A DNA stretch of 36,366 nt from JBHGAV01 sp041946685 (GCA_041946685.1 JBHGAV010000045.1:1-36366); one strand, 5' to 3'; shown: positions 15,619 to 22,846, counted from the first letter of the stretch. A program made the numbers and translations. The notes: generated by a model from the letters alone, not told the origin.

Positions 15619-16293
15619 ATGAGACTCTCAACTTCGATCATTCTTCTGTGCAGCGTGTACGCCCTGTACGGCCAGTCTGAAACGGCGAAGCGGCTGGATG
15701 CGGCAGCCGTTGTCTTTTCCGAGGTGATGGCGACGCCGGACAAAGCGATCCCGCAGCAACTGCTGGACAAAGCCTCCTGTGTGGTAGTGGTCCCCGGCCT
15801 GAAAAAGGGCGCGTTCATCGTGGGCGCCAAGTACGGCAAGGGTTTCCTTTCTTGCCGCAAGAGGGGCGGGACGGGCTGGACAGCCCCGGGATCGGTCCGC
15901 ATCGAGGGGGGCAGCTTTGGGCTCCAGATCGGGGGCTCGGAGACGGATGTCATCATGCTGGTGATGAACGAGCGCGGGGCGCAGCGGCTGCTCTCCAGCA
16001 AGTTCACGCTGGGCGGGGATGCGTCGGTGGCCGCCGGGCCGGTCGGCCGCACCGCCACCGCGCAGACCGACGCGTACATGACCGCCGAGATTCTGTCCTG
16101 GTCAAGGTCGAGGGGCGTGTTCGCCGGGATAGCCTTGAACGGCGCAACCCTTCGGCAGGACTTGGACGACAATCGGGAACTCTACGGGAAGACCTTGGAG
16201 AACAAGGAGATCGTAGACCGGGAGGTCGCTGCGCCCAAGGCCGCCGAGCGCTTGATCTCGCTGTTCAACAAGTACTCGCCGCGCAAGGGTTAG
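15619..16293 (+). CDS. SYLF-domain (YSC84/DUF500) lipid-binding protein
   Basis: The 224-residue protein starts with a signal peptide (MRLSTSIILLCSVYALYGQS) and carries the SYLF core: IPQQLLDKASCVVVVPGLKK, GAFIVGAKYGKGFLSCR, GWTAPGSVRIEGGSFGLQIG, DVIMLVMNERGAQRLLSSKF and TLGGDASVAAGPVGR. The C-terminal half has AEILSWSRSRGVFAGIALNG. SYLF proteins bind membranes or phosphoinositides in eukaryotes; the bacterial exported forms have no settled role. AGGAG precedes the ATG, which lies three bases after the receptor-like gene. The pair suggests a shared envelope function. Confidence 0.9.
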   Translation: MRLSTSIILLCSVYALYGQSETAKRLDAAAVVFSEVMATPDKAIPQQLLDKASCVVVVPGLKKGAFIVGAKYGKGFLSCRKRGGTGWTAPGSVRIEGGSFGLQIGGSETDVIMLVMNERGAQRLLSSKFTLGGDASVAAGPVGRTATAQTDAYMTAEILSWSRSRGVFAGIALNGATLRQDLDDNRELYGKTLENKEIVDREVAAPKAAERLISLFNKYSPRKG

Positions 16294-16315
16294 AAGCGCC
16301 GCTCCAACGCCCACC

Positions 16316-16330
16316 GCCCCCCGGAGGGGC
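16316..16330 (+). terminator. GC-rich hairpin after the SYLF gene
   Basis: GCCCC (16316-16320) and GGGGC (16326-16330) pair around a five-base loop, 23 bases past the SYLF stop. No T-run follows immediately, so it is only a weak terminator candidate. A -10-like TATACT starts five bases later. Confidence 0.3.
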
Positions 16331-16334
16331 TGTG

Positions 16335-16340
16335 TATACT
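16335..16340 (+). promoter_or_regulatory. -10 box (TATACT) of dhaLK
   Basis: TATACT lies 22 bases upstream of the dhaL ATG, with CGGAGAACGGA between as a usable ribosome binding site. No good -35 was seen at the expected distance. Confidence 0.45.
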
Positions 16341-16362
16341 TGTTTCTGCATCGGAGAACGGA

Positions 16363-17037
16363 ATGGAAAACTCGTCTTTGCCCCCCGTAGAGATGGTGAT
16401 CAGAACCATGGCGGAAACGGTGGTGGCCAACGAGGCCTACTTCAGCCAACTGGACGGCGTGGTGGCCGACGGCGATTTTGGGTACAGTCTGGCGCGGGGC
16501 TTCTCCGCGGTCCTGGCCGACTTCGATCAATTCGACCGGGCCAGCATCGGGACGTTTCTGAAGAAGGTCGCCCTGGTCATCTCCAGCAAGGTGGGCGGCG
16601 CCAGCGGTCCGCTCTGGGGAACCGCTTTCCTGCGCGCTGCCTCGGTTGCGGGCGACAAGCAGACGCTCGCGCCGTCCGACGTGGTCGCCATGCTGCGGGC
16701 GGCCGCGGGCGGCATCCAGCAACGCGGCGGAGCCGTGCTCGGGGACAAGACGCTGCTCGACGCCCTGATCCCGGCCACCGACGCTTTGGAGGCCGCCTTG
16801 GGCGAGGAGGGAGCCGCCGCCGACCACGGTATTGGCGCGCTCCAGCGCGCCGCCGAGGCGGCCAGAAAGGCGGCCGAGGCAACCGCCGCAATGATAGCCA
16901 AGAAGGGCCGCGCCGCCTACACCGGGGAACGCAGTATCGGCTCGGTGGACGCCGGCGCGGTGGCCATCGCCGTGATTGCGGAAGGTATCAGCGCCGCGTG
17001 GCGTGAGCGTTACGCAGCAGGAAAGGAGCCGGCATGA
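16363..17037 (+). CDS. dhaL: DhaL-like ADP/ATP-binding subunit of a dihydroxyacetone-type kinase
   Basis: The 224-residue protein is the nucleotide-binding helical-barrel subunit. The Mg-coordinating aspartates are kept at D31, D36 and D38 (LDGVVADGDFG), matching the Asp triad of the family. However, F39 stands where a His is usual (GDGDHG). GGASGPLWGTAFLRA (78-92) and the later AAADHGIGALQRAAEAA segment are also present. In E. coli DhaL works with DhaK and receives phosphate from the PTS protein DhaM. No DhaM is nearby, so a direct ATP-using mode or a remote partner is possible. It overlaps dhaK by four bases (ATGA). The promoter box is at 16335. Confidence 0.9.
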   Translation: MENSSLPPVEMVIRTMAETVVANEAYFSQLDGVVADGDFGYSLARGFSAVLADFDQFDRASIGTFLKKVALVISSKVGGASGPLWGTAFLRAASVAGDKQTLAPSDVVAMLRAAAGGIQQRGGAVLGDKTLLDALIPATDALEAALGEEGAAADHGIGALQRAAEAARKAAEATAAMIAKKGRAAYTGERSIGSVDAGAVAIAVIAEGISAAWRERYAAGKEPA

Positions 17038-18029
17038 AGAAGTTCGTCAATGATCCCAAGAAGTTCGTCCCCGAGATGCTCAAAGGTCTGGCCCTGGCCA
17101 ACCCCGAGACACTCAAGTACGTTCCCGCCTACAACCTGATCATGCGGGCCGACGCCCCCAGCGACAAGAAGGTGTCGATCATTCAGGGCTCCGGCTCGGG
17201 CCACGAGCCGGCGCACGTGATGCTGGTGGGCCGCGGCATGCTCGACGCCGCCTGCCCGGGGGACGTGTTCGCCGGCCCGCCGGTGGACTTCGTGTACGAG
17301 ACCTCGAAGCTGCTGAAGTCGGAGAAGGGCATTCTGCACCTCATCAACAACTACACCGGCGACCGGCTCGCCTTCGAGATGGGGCGGGAACTGGCCGAAG
17401 CCGACGGCCTGAAGGTCGAAACCGTGATCGTGGACGACGACGTGGCCGTGGACGGCTCCAGCTACACCGTGGGCCGGCGCGGCGTCGCCGGCAATTTCTT
17501 CGTGATCAAGGCCGTCGGCGCGGCCTCCGAAAAGGGGGCCGACCTGGCTACGCTGGCCGCGCTGGGCAAGCGCGTGAACAGCGTGACGCGCACCATGGGC
17601 ATCGCGCTCACCTCATGCACGCCTCCCGCCAAGGGTGCGACGTTGTTTGAGATCGGGCCGGACGAGATGGAGGTCGGCATCGGCATCCACGGCGAACCCG
17701 GACGCCGCCGCGCCAAGATCGCGTCGGCCAGCGAGATCGCGGAGATCCTGGTGGACGCCGTGGCGGGCGACCTCCCCTATAAGAGCGGCGACAGCGTGGC
17801 CCTGATGATCAACGGCCTGGGCGGCACGCCGCTCGGCGAGCTGTACCTGCTGTACGGCTGCGCCCATCAGCTCTTGCAGGCCAGGGGCATCTCGGTGCGC
17901 CGCAGCTACGTGGGCGAGTACTGCACCTCGCTGGAGATGGCGGGCGCGTCGCTGACCCTGGTCAAGCTGGACGATGAGCTTTTTGACCTTCTGATGGCGC
18001 CGGCCGAAATCCCGAACCGGGTGTTCTGA
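17034..18029 (+). CDS. dhaK: DhaK-like substrate-binding subunit of a dihydroxyacetone-type kinase
   Basis: The 331-residue protein keeps the key residues of the DhaK family: H57 in GSGSGHEPAH, D110 in NNYTGDRLAF, and H219 in GIGIHGEPG, the histidine that binds the ketone covalently as a hemiaminal. Length is normal and nothing is missing. The ATG overlaps the dhaL stop. The reaction is phosphorylation of dihydroxyacetone or a related ketose such as erythrulose; the substrate is not readable. The last 89 bases (17941-18029) recur at 22758-22846 on the far side of a low-GC island. This end has codons such as CTT TTT that look less like the rest of the gene than the distant copy does, so the present 3' end may be the imported one. 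Confidence 0.93.
   Translation: MKKFVNDPKKFVPEMLKGLALANPETLKYVPAYNLIMRADAPSDKKVSIIQGSGSGHEPAHVMLVGRGMLDAACPGDVFAGPPVDFVYETSKLLKSEKGILHLINNYTGDRLAFEMGRELAEADGLKVETVIVDDDVAVDGSSYTVGRRGVAGNFFVIKAVGAASEKGADLATLAALGKRVNSVTRTMGIALTSCTPPAKGATLFEIGPDEMEVGIGIHGEPGRRRAKIASASEIAEILVDAVAGDLPYKSGDSVALMINGLGGTPLGELYLLYGCAHQLLQARGISVRRSYVGEYCTSLEMAGASLTLVKLDDELFDLLMAPAEIPNRVF
17941..18029 (+). repeat. Direct repeat, left copy: 3' end of dhaK
   Basis: These 89 bases match 22758-22846 at 79 positions without gaps, offset exactly 4817 bases. Identity begins abruptly at 17941 and reaches the stop codon. The ten differences fall in seven sense codons and the stop (TGA here, TAG there). Five of the seven sense changes are synonymous. 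Confidence 0.9.
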
Positions 18030-18085
18030 GGCAGTCCGGGGAGCAGCCGCCGATACTGAGAAGGGGGGTTGTCTTCGCGTGGCTG

Positions 18086-19318
18086 TCAGAAGGCGACGCC
18101 AACCAGAAGATACAGACGGTTGAGTGATTCGCCTGAACTCGGCGTCACACGATCGGGGCCCCAGCGGGTGTAGCGTACAGTAGGGGAGAACCTGATCCGT
18201 CTCGCTCGAATCTCCAAGCCCCCGCCGGCGGTGAGACCGTAGATTGAACGCTTGTCTCCACCCGCTCCGTTCGGAAGCCGGAGCGTAGGCCCAGCGGCCA
18301 GGAACGGCCGAACCGAATGCGTTAACAACCTATATTTCACCAACGCTGGAAACTCCCACGGTTGGGCCCAACTCGACGAGCTCTTTCGAACCTGACCCTG
18401 CCAGGTAGTTGTGTACTTGTTCACGCGAGAGGAGGCGATGGCATTTCCCTCGATAGTGAAGCGCGAGGAGACACTCAGTTCAATCAGTGGGCCGAGCACC
18501 AGGCGTCCGGGACGCAAAGTGTCTCGGACTGTGATCGGTGTTCCATTGTATGGATCTGGAAACGTACGCGTAGTCGTCTTAGATCCGCCGGAGAGGTCGG
18601 GACCGATCACGACTCCTAGCGAGATCCTCCGGCCGAGCGGATGTGCATTGTCCGTGGGCGCGTAGCTGAAGCTCGTCAAGAGCTCGACCTGATCCGAACG
18701 GGTGCGGATGCCTGTGGACCAGGAGTCCTCTACCCAGCGGGTGTAACGCACCCTAGGGGCAATCGTAAGCCTTCGCCATGTCATCTCCAAGCCGGCTCCT
18801 GCGGTCACGCCGAGGCGGGAAGGACTAGATAGGTTCAGGTTGCCAGCCGAGCGAAAAGAAGGCCCGCCCTCCACGAGTGGCGTCAGCCCCCCTGAGGAGA
18901 ACCTGTACCTGGCCAGAATGGGGAACTGCCAGGTCACGACAGTGGCAGGCGCATAACCAAGGACTGAGCCATCACTGGCGATGGTCACTCCTTGTCTGTA
19001 GTGCAGCGGCCTGTAAAGCGCCTCCGCCCCTATCGAAAGACGGGGGAGTAGGCGGACATCAAGCGAAGGCCCCACGAGATATCCGCCGGAATCCGATTCG
19101 AAGATCGTGGGAGGATACGGAGGATTCGGGATGTAACGCGCGTCAAAATCCGAGTTCGCGTGGCCACCAATTACGATTCCGAGGGACGCACGCTGGCCGA
19201 ATGCAGGCAGCGCTAGAAGACTCAGGACGACGAGACAGATGGCTCCCTGCGCAGATCCGAACGTGCGACGGCCGCAGGAGAGCAGAGGCAGGTACTCCAT
19301 ATTATTCGACAAGCACAT
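18086..19318 (-). CDS. Outer-membrane protein built of two tandem beta-barrel repeats
   Basis: This 410-residue protein has an N-terminal hydrophobic segment (AICLVVLSLLALPAFGQ) typical of a signal peptide, with the mature part from about residue 43. Two halves align with each other. SLGIVIGG matches SLGVVIGP and GPSLDVRLLPRLSIGAEA matches GPLIELSVSSRFTIEGNA. WQFPILARYRF then matches WEFPALVKYRL, and GVTAGAGLEMTWRRLTIAP matches GLTAGGGLEIRARRIRFSP. Both end in VRYTRW. Each half is about 180 residues of alternating strands, as in small outer-membrane barrels, and the protein ends in F. A second ATG at 19300 is possible. It lies 42 bases after the carboxypeptidase-regulatory-like gene, probably in one transcript. 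Function unknown; not a known porin by sequence. Confidence 0.75.
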   Translation of the reverse strand: MCLSNNMEYLPLLSCGRRTFGSAQGAICLVVLSLLALPAFGQRASLGIVIGGHANSDFDARYIPNPPYPPTIFESDSGGYLVGPSLDVRLLPRLSIGAEALYRPLHYRQGVTIASDGSVLGYAPATVVTWQFPILARYRFSSGGLTPLVEGGPSFRSAGNLNLSSPSRLGVTAGAGLEMTWRRLTIAPRVRYTRWVEDSWSTGIRTRSDQVELLTSFSYAPTDNAHPLGRRISLGVVIGPDLSGGSKTTTRTFPDPYNGTPITVRDTLRPGRLVLGPLIELSVSSRFTIEGNAIASSRVNKYTTTWQGQVRKSSSSWAQPWEFPALVKYRLLTHSVRPFLAAGPTLRLPNGAGGDKRSIYGLTAGGGLEIRARRIRFSPTVRYTRWGPDRVTPSSGESLNRLYLLVGVAF

Positions 19319-19360
19319 TGCACTTGTGGATGCGATAGAACGCAGGCGCCTGAAGGCACT

Positions 19361-21073
19361 TCACCTCCAGAGGTTGAATATCCGCCCACCCTCCTCTGCA
19401 GAGATCAAAGGCGTCGAAACCGTCGACTCTTCGCCGTCATGCAGCTCCAATTCGGTGCCGAATGACTCCAGGGCTCTGAGCACTCTAGGGGCTGCCAAAG
19501 CTCCACGGTCTAGGGTAACCAAACCAAAAGCACGGTAAGGGCCTGGTTGAAGATCCTCTATGAGGAACGATCCTCTCTTGTCCGTGTGGCCAAAGCGGAG
19601 CCCAGGTCCGTCGATTGGACCGTCGCGGGGTACGATCAGGTAATAGGCGCTGCCCGGGGCCCCACCTCCAGGTAGCGTAACCGCGCCCCTCAGCCGGGCG
19701 CCGCCACGTGCAAGGACAATCTTCAAGTCCAGGCCGCTAGAGCCAATCACCATGGGACTCCTCGTGATATCGCTGTCACCGTAGTGTACACTCCTCAGGT
19801 GTGTTCCGGATGGCGCCATCACATTGATTGTGTACCGGCCTGGGCTGCACCCCTCGAGCACAAAACTACCATCACTGCGAACGAAGGCACCGTAGCTGGG
19901 GCCCATCGAATCAAGGGTCGCAAGTCCGACGTGCAGCTTCGTGAAATCCACCTCAGCTGCGTCTTCGACAAGTATCGCCCCATTCACCGTCACTGGCGTC
20001 TGCATCTGTATCAGGACATCCACGACGTCACGGTCCACGACGGTCACAGGTGCGCGGCCAGCACTCGCATCCGCTCCTGTCCCGCCGTAATACACAACGC
20101 CATATTCCCCTGGTGCCACACCGGAAAACACGAACGTTCCATCTTGACCGAGCACACTGTTGCTGATGAGCAGCATTGCGGGTTCTTCGCCCGCCGGAAG
20201 GAGGTCAACTGAGGCGAACTCGGGTGGCTGTCCTCTATCTCCAATCAACTTGCCCCTCACAGAGTATGTTGAGACACGACGCACGACGATGTCAGTGTTT
20301 GACGCTTCCTCTCCTAGGCCGACTTGCACGCTGAGTGCCTCGCTGAGAGACGCAGCAGAGGGGTGGAACGTTGCCACCATGCGCCTCGCATTGCCATTGA
20401 CCAACGGATTATGCACGTTTGCACTGTTGTCAAAGTCGCGCGGCCTGTAACGAACGTAATATCTGCCTGGCAGGAGGCCCCCGACTCGATACTGGCCCAA
20501 GTCGTTGATGACCACACCATCGACGATTGTGGTACGAAGAACACCGCCACGTGAGACTTCTGCCATGACCTGCACCATGCCACTGTCAACGCGCTCGCCG
20601 TCACTGTCGGTGACCCTTCCCGAGACTACGCCGTACGGCATCATTTGAACGTCCGCCTTGACCTGCTGCCCGTCGTCAATGTCGAGAATTGCTGAAGACT
20701 GAAACGGACTTGTCGCCCCGTAATTCGACGGTAAGTATCCCGCCTTGCTAGCCGACAGTTGGTACTGCCCCGGTGGCAGTGATTCAATACAGAATGCGCC
20801 GTTTGCGCCTGACACCGCTTTTTGGCGTAGCCGGGCATCGCCAGCCGGCTGCTGTTTGCCATTGTGGCTTTGGACTTCCGAAGACGCGGTGAAACCGAGG
20901 GCCAGCGTCGTCACCTGGACTTCCGCGCACTGAACCGCATGCTTGGACCTGTAGTCGATCACGCGCCCGGTGACGACGCAATCGCTAGATGTCTTTGGCT
21001 CCGCCCCGCCACAGCGGACTGCGCCGTGATTCAGCAATACGAGGAGTAGTGCAACACTCATCCGCCGTCGCAT
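19361..21073 (-). CDS. Secreted carboxypeptidase-regulatory-like multi-domain protein
   Basis: The 570-residue protein starts MRRRMSVALLLVLLNHGAVR (signal peptide) and then has repeated beta-sandwich units. The first is CVVTGRVIDYRSKHAVQCAE with SLPPGQYQLSASKAGYLPSN. The second is GVVSGRVTDSDGERVDSGMV with LLPGRYYVRYRPRDF. Later units carry VAPGEYGVVYYGG, CSPGRYTINVMAP and LQPGPYRAFGL. Such proteins are common in Solibacter-like genomes, are presumed extracellular, and have no assigned role. The frame is open to 21112, but the extra 13 residues precede the Arg-rich signal start, so the ATG at 21073 is preferred. It sits between the small secreted gene and the barrel gene on the same strand. 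No peptidase catalytic domain is present. Confidence 0.8.
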   Translation of the reverse strand: MRRRMSVALLLVLLNHGAVRCGGAEPKTSSDCVVTGRVIDYRSKHAVQCAEVQVTTLALGFTASSEVQSHNGKQQPAGDARLRQKAVSGANGAFCIESLPPGQYQLSASKAGYLPSNYGATSPFQSSAILDIDDGQQVKADVQMMPYGVVSGRVTDSDGERVDSGMVQVMAEVSRGGVLRTTIVDGVVINDLGQYRVGGLLPGRYYVRYRPRDFDNSANVHNPLVNGNARRMVATFHPSAASLSEALSVQVGLGEEASNTDIVVRRVSTYSVRGKLIGDRGQPPEFASVDLLPAGEEPAMLLISNSVLGQDGTFVFSGVAPGEYGVVYYGGTGADASAGRAPVTVVDRDVVDVLIQMQTPVTVNGAILVEDAAEVDFTKLHVGLATLDSMGPSYGAFVRSDGSFVLEGCSPGRYTINVMAPSGTHLRSVHYGDSDITRSPMVIGSSGLDLKIVLARGGARLRGAVTLPGGGAPGSAYYLIVPRDGPIDGPGLRFGHTDKRGSFLIEDLQPGPYRAFGLVTLDRGALAAPRVLRALESFGTELELHDGEESTVSTPLISAEEGGRIFNLWR

Positions 21074-21166
21074 ATTGTGCCACCCCGTAACAGTGCTGAA
21101 GCGCCCCGGCAAGGCCAGGACCTGTCTTCCCCTTCCCGGCTGCCGTCGGGCTGTGGATCAGCAATT

Positions 21167-21646
21167 CTAGTATTGGCAAGGAACGGGTCCCCACCTGTAA
21201 CCGTTCTGGCTGGATTGATAGTAGTAGCGTGACGCACCGTACGTTTGAGTCGGATTGCCTGTGACTTGGCCCGGGTCAAATGCGTCACATTGCTGGCCTG
21301 AGAAACTCCCGGGCACTGCTCTGAAGTTATACCATCGATTGGGCGTTGAAATCACAACGATCCACCCTCTCGTATTCGCGGAGTTGGTCGTGTACCGAAT
21401 TGTGCCCTGTCCTGCTACCCAGAAGTCAATGGGATACGCTCCCAGCCCCACCCCAAATGTGTGCGCCGCAGCCACCATGCACACGTAGCTGGCGAAGTTC
21501 TTGCACAAGTCTTCTGGGTGTCCGCTGCCCACCCCGCCGCCGGCCCAGGCACCTGACCAGCCGTACGGCGTGAAGGTAACACTATGAGCCATTGCCGGAG
21601 CAGCAGAAAGGCAGAAGACAACAAACACAACCCATGCTTTTCGCAT
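21167..21646 (-). CDS. Small secreted Cys-containing protein of unknown function
   Basis: The 159-residue protein begins MRKAWVVFVVFCLSAAPAMA with a clear Sec signal (AMA cleavage) and AAAGGAG directly upstream, which fixes this start. The open frame continues to 21733, but without a ribosome binding site. The mature part has four cysteines (DLCKNFASYVC, QQCDAF, and PCQY at the end), consistent with two disulfides. It is rich in Gly, Tyr and Trp, for example PYGWSGAWAGGGVGSGHPED and ASRYYYQSSQNGYRWGP. I do not recognise the family. Its own promoter lies at 21748-21776, just beyond the regulator gene. Probably periplasmic or extracellular. Confidence 0.7.
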   Translation of the reverse strand: MRKAWVVFVVFCLSAAPAMAHSVTFTPYGWSGAWAGGGVGSGHPEDLCKNFASYVCMVAAAHTFGVGLGAYPIDFWVAGQGTIRYTTNSANTRGWIVVISTPNRWYNFRAVPGSFSGQQCDAFDPGQVTGNPTQTYGASRYYYQSSQNGYRWGPVPCQY

Positions 21647-21747
21647 CGGACACTCCTTTCCCTTGTCAAAACCACGCGTGCCCATCGTTCGTGCGATGTA
21701 GAGGAAATCCTCAGACCATCTGCGTTGGAGCACCTATTTCAGCAATA

Positions 21748-21776
21748 AGTATGTGACAGTATTGGCGCTGTGACAA
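21748..21776 (-). promoter_or_regulatory. Promoter of the small secreted protein gene, overlapped by TGTGACA repeats
   Basis: On the minus strand TTGTCA (21776-21771) and CATACT (21753-21748) are spaced by exactly 17 bases, giving a transcript start near 21741 and a 95-base leader. On the plus strand TGTGACA occurs at 21752-21758 and 21769-21775, covering parts of both promoter elements. TGTGA is the half-site of classical Crp sites, although here the two copies are direct rather than inverted. A Crp-like regulator gene lies immediately upstream. Confidence 0.6.
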
Positions 21777-21782
21777 GCAACT

Positions 21783-21824
21783 AGCGCAAGCGATTCTTGA
21801 CATAGCGCAAGAGATTCTTGACAT
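21783..21824 (+). repeat. Two 21-bp tandem repeats upstream of the promoter
   Basis: Two adjacent 21-base units (21783-21803 and 21804-21824) begin AGCGCAAG and end ATTCTTGACAT. They differ at a single position (C or A after GCGCAAG). A partial third unit (CCGCAAG) follows. The units end 18 bases before the 3' end of the regulator gene and begin six bases upstream of the -35 of the secreted-protein promoter, where an activator would bind. Each unit spans about two helical turns, so both copies face the same side of DNA. Confidence 0.65.
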
Positions 21825-21842
21825 GACCGCAAGGGCCCGCGC

Positions 21843-22481
21843 TCACGCGCGTTGGGCGGCGGCTCTCCAGAGCGCCACTGGCTGGACGCGGATGCGCCGC
21901 ATTTCGCGGCGGATCACGCGGTCCTGTTCAAGCTCGCCAAGGAGCCTGGAGACGTGGTACGAAGAAATGAGCAGCACCTGGCCAATCTCCTCCCTGTTCA
22001 GAGGCAGATCGAAACCCACCGCCGCACCCGGCCAGCGCCGGAGCAAAGCCTCGAGTCTCTCGCGACCAGTCTCAAAGCCAAGCTCAGTTATGCGGCAGCG
22101 GTGCCTGCCCATTTGCCTGCAAAGCACGCGCATCGCCTCCATGAGGAATCCCGGTTCACGTTCGAACCTTGCCCGGAATTCGGGCAAGCCCCAGCGTGCT
22201 ATGCCGCAGTCTGTCACTGTCGTCGCCGTCTCAAGACACTCTTCGCCGAGGAGAGCGGCGTCAGCGCCGATCAGTTCTCCCGGAAAGGTGAGATCCAAGA
22301 TAATCTGCCGCCCGTCAGCACGCACGTGAGTCAACTTTACTACACCTTCGACCACGTAGCACACGGACTTCGCGGGCTTGCCCTGGGCGCACAGGTCAAT
22401 TCCGGCGTGGTATGTTTCCGGCGGGGGCAGCGCGATGGAGAGCCCTCGCTCGTGGGAAGTCTCAACGGACCTAGCCGACAT
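21843..22481 (-). CDS. Crp/Fnr-family transcription regulator
   Basis: The 212-residue protein has a cyclic-nucleotide-binding-like jelly roll (GKPAKSVCYVVEGVVKLTHV, GRQIILDLTFPGELIGADAA) and a C-terminal winged helix with LNREEIGQVLLISSYHVSRL as the recognition helix region. No Fnr-type N-terminal cysteine cluster is seen. The usual cAMP-binding Arg/Ser pair is not obvious (GELIGADAALLGEE), so the effector is unknown. It is the first gene of the low-GC island on this strand, and the direct repeats and promoter of the next gene lie just past its stop. Regulation of the island genes is a reasonable inference. GC here is closer to the host than in the other island genes. Confidence 0.88.
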   Translation of the reverse strand: MSARSVETSHERGLSIALPPPETYHAGIDLCAQGKPAKSVCYVVEGVVKLTHVRADGRQIILDLTFPGELIGADAALLGEECLETATTVTDCGIARWGLPEFRARFEREPGFLMEAMRVLCRQMGRHRCRITELGFETGRERLEALLRRWPGAAVGFDLPLNREEIGQVLLISSYHVSRLLGELEQDRVIRREMRRIRVQPVALWRAAAQRA

Positions 22482-22757
22482 GGATCCACTTCTCCGGCTT
22501 CGTCCTAGCGTTGTACTTGAAGAGGGGCGGGGTACGCCGCTCCCTCCGGTGGTGGCTCAGCCGGGAATCTGGAGACGCTGGGTGGTTGCCCTCCTCCCCC
22601 CCCCACGAAATGGCACGCGCCATCCCCCACAATAGGAGTCCAGCATACCGGGTCCCTTCTGGTCCTAATACTTACACAACTTCAGGCGCGGGTCAAGGCG
22701 ACTGTCGGCTCCAATACTCCTAGAACGCCTAACAACTACTAGAACACTTGAATCAAA
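22482..22757. other. Intergenic stretch upstream of the Crp-like gene
   Basis: No gene is supported in these 276 bases. They contain a run of nine C residues (22596-22604) and an AT-richer part (22700-22757) with repeated CTAGAAC motifs, ending at the abrupt start of the dhaK copy. The regulator promoter must lie here; a weak TTGACC followed by TAAGTA on the minus strand is the best candidate and is not convincing. Confidence 0.4.
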
Positions 22758-22846
22758 CGGGCGCGTCGCTGACGATGGTCAAGCTGGACGACGAACTGTA
22801 CGACCTTCTGATGGCCCCGGCCGAAATCCCGAACCGGGTGTTCTAG
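22758..22846 (+). pseudogene. Detached 3' end of a dhaK-like gene (direct repeat, right copy)
   Basis: In the dhaK frame these bases encode 28 residues (GASLTMVKLDDELYDLLM, then APAEIPNRVF) and a TAG stop. They match the last 28 residues of the intact DhaK except Leu to Met and Phe to Tyr. There is no start codon, ribosome binding site or upstream coding part; the match begins abruptly after AT-richer sequence. Mostly synonymous differences show that both ends were under selection as real dhaK genes before this one was cut off. It lies 79 bases before the convergent rplI stop, where the original dhaK end may once have been. Confidence 0.88.

Larger units (their letters stand above)
18030..22757. 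mobile_element. Low-GC island bracketed by the dhaK 3' end and its copy
   Basis: The stretch lies between the two 89-base copies of the dhaK end and holds only minus-strand genes: a Crp-like regulator, a small secreted protein, a carboxypeptidase-regulatory-like protein and a double-barrel outer-membrane protein. Its base composition is visibly lower in GC. Two 60-base lines counted by hand (19981 and 21361) gave 34 and 35 GC, against 48 for a line in dhaK (17221). Neighbouring genes on both sides are conserved housekeeping genes. No integrase or transposase is inside, so if it was mobile, its recombinase is lost or acted from elsewhere. Replacement of a second dhaK by recombination is an alternative. 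Confidence 0.55.

Noticed and set aside
19784..20212. 142-codon plus-strand frame inside the island as an antisense gene
   Set aside because: Opposite the repeated beta-sandwich coding region, with no promoter, ribosome binding site or domain.
22596..22604. Run of nine C residues as a phase-variation tract
   Set aside because: It lies in non-coding DNA 115 bases from the regulator start, not in a spacer or reading frame where length changes would clearly matter.
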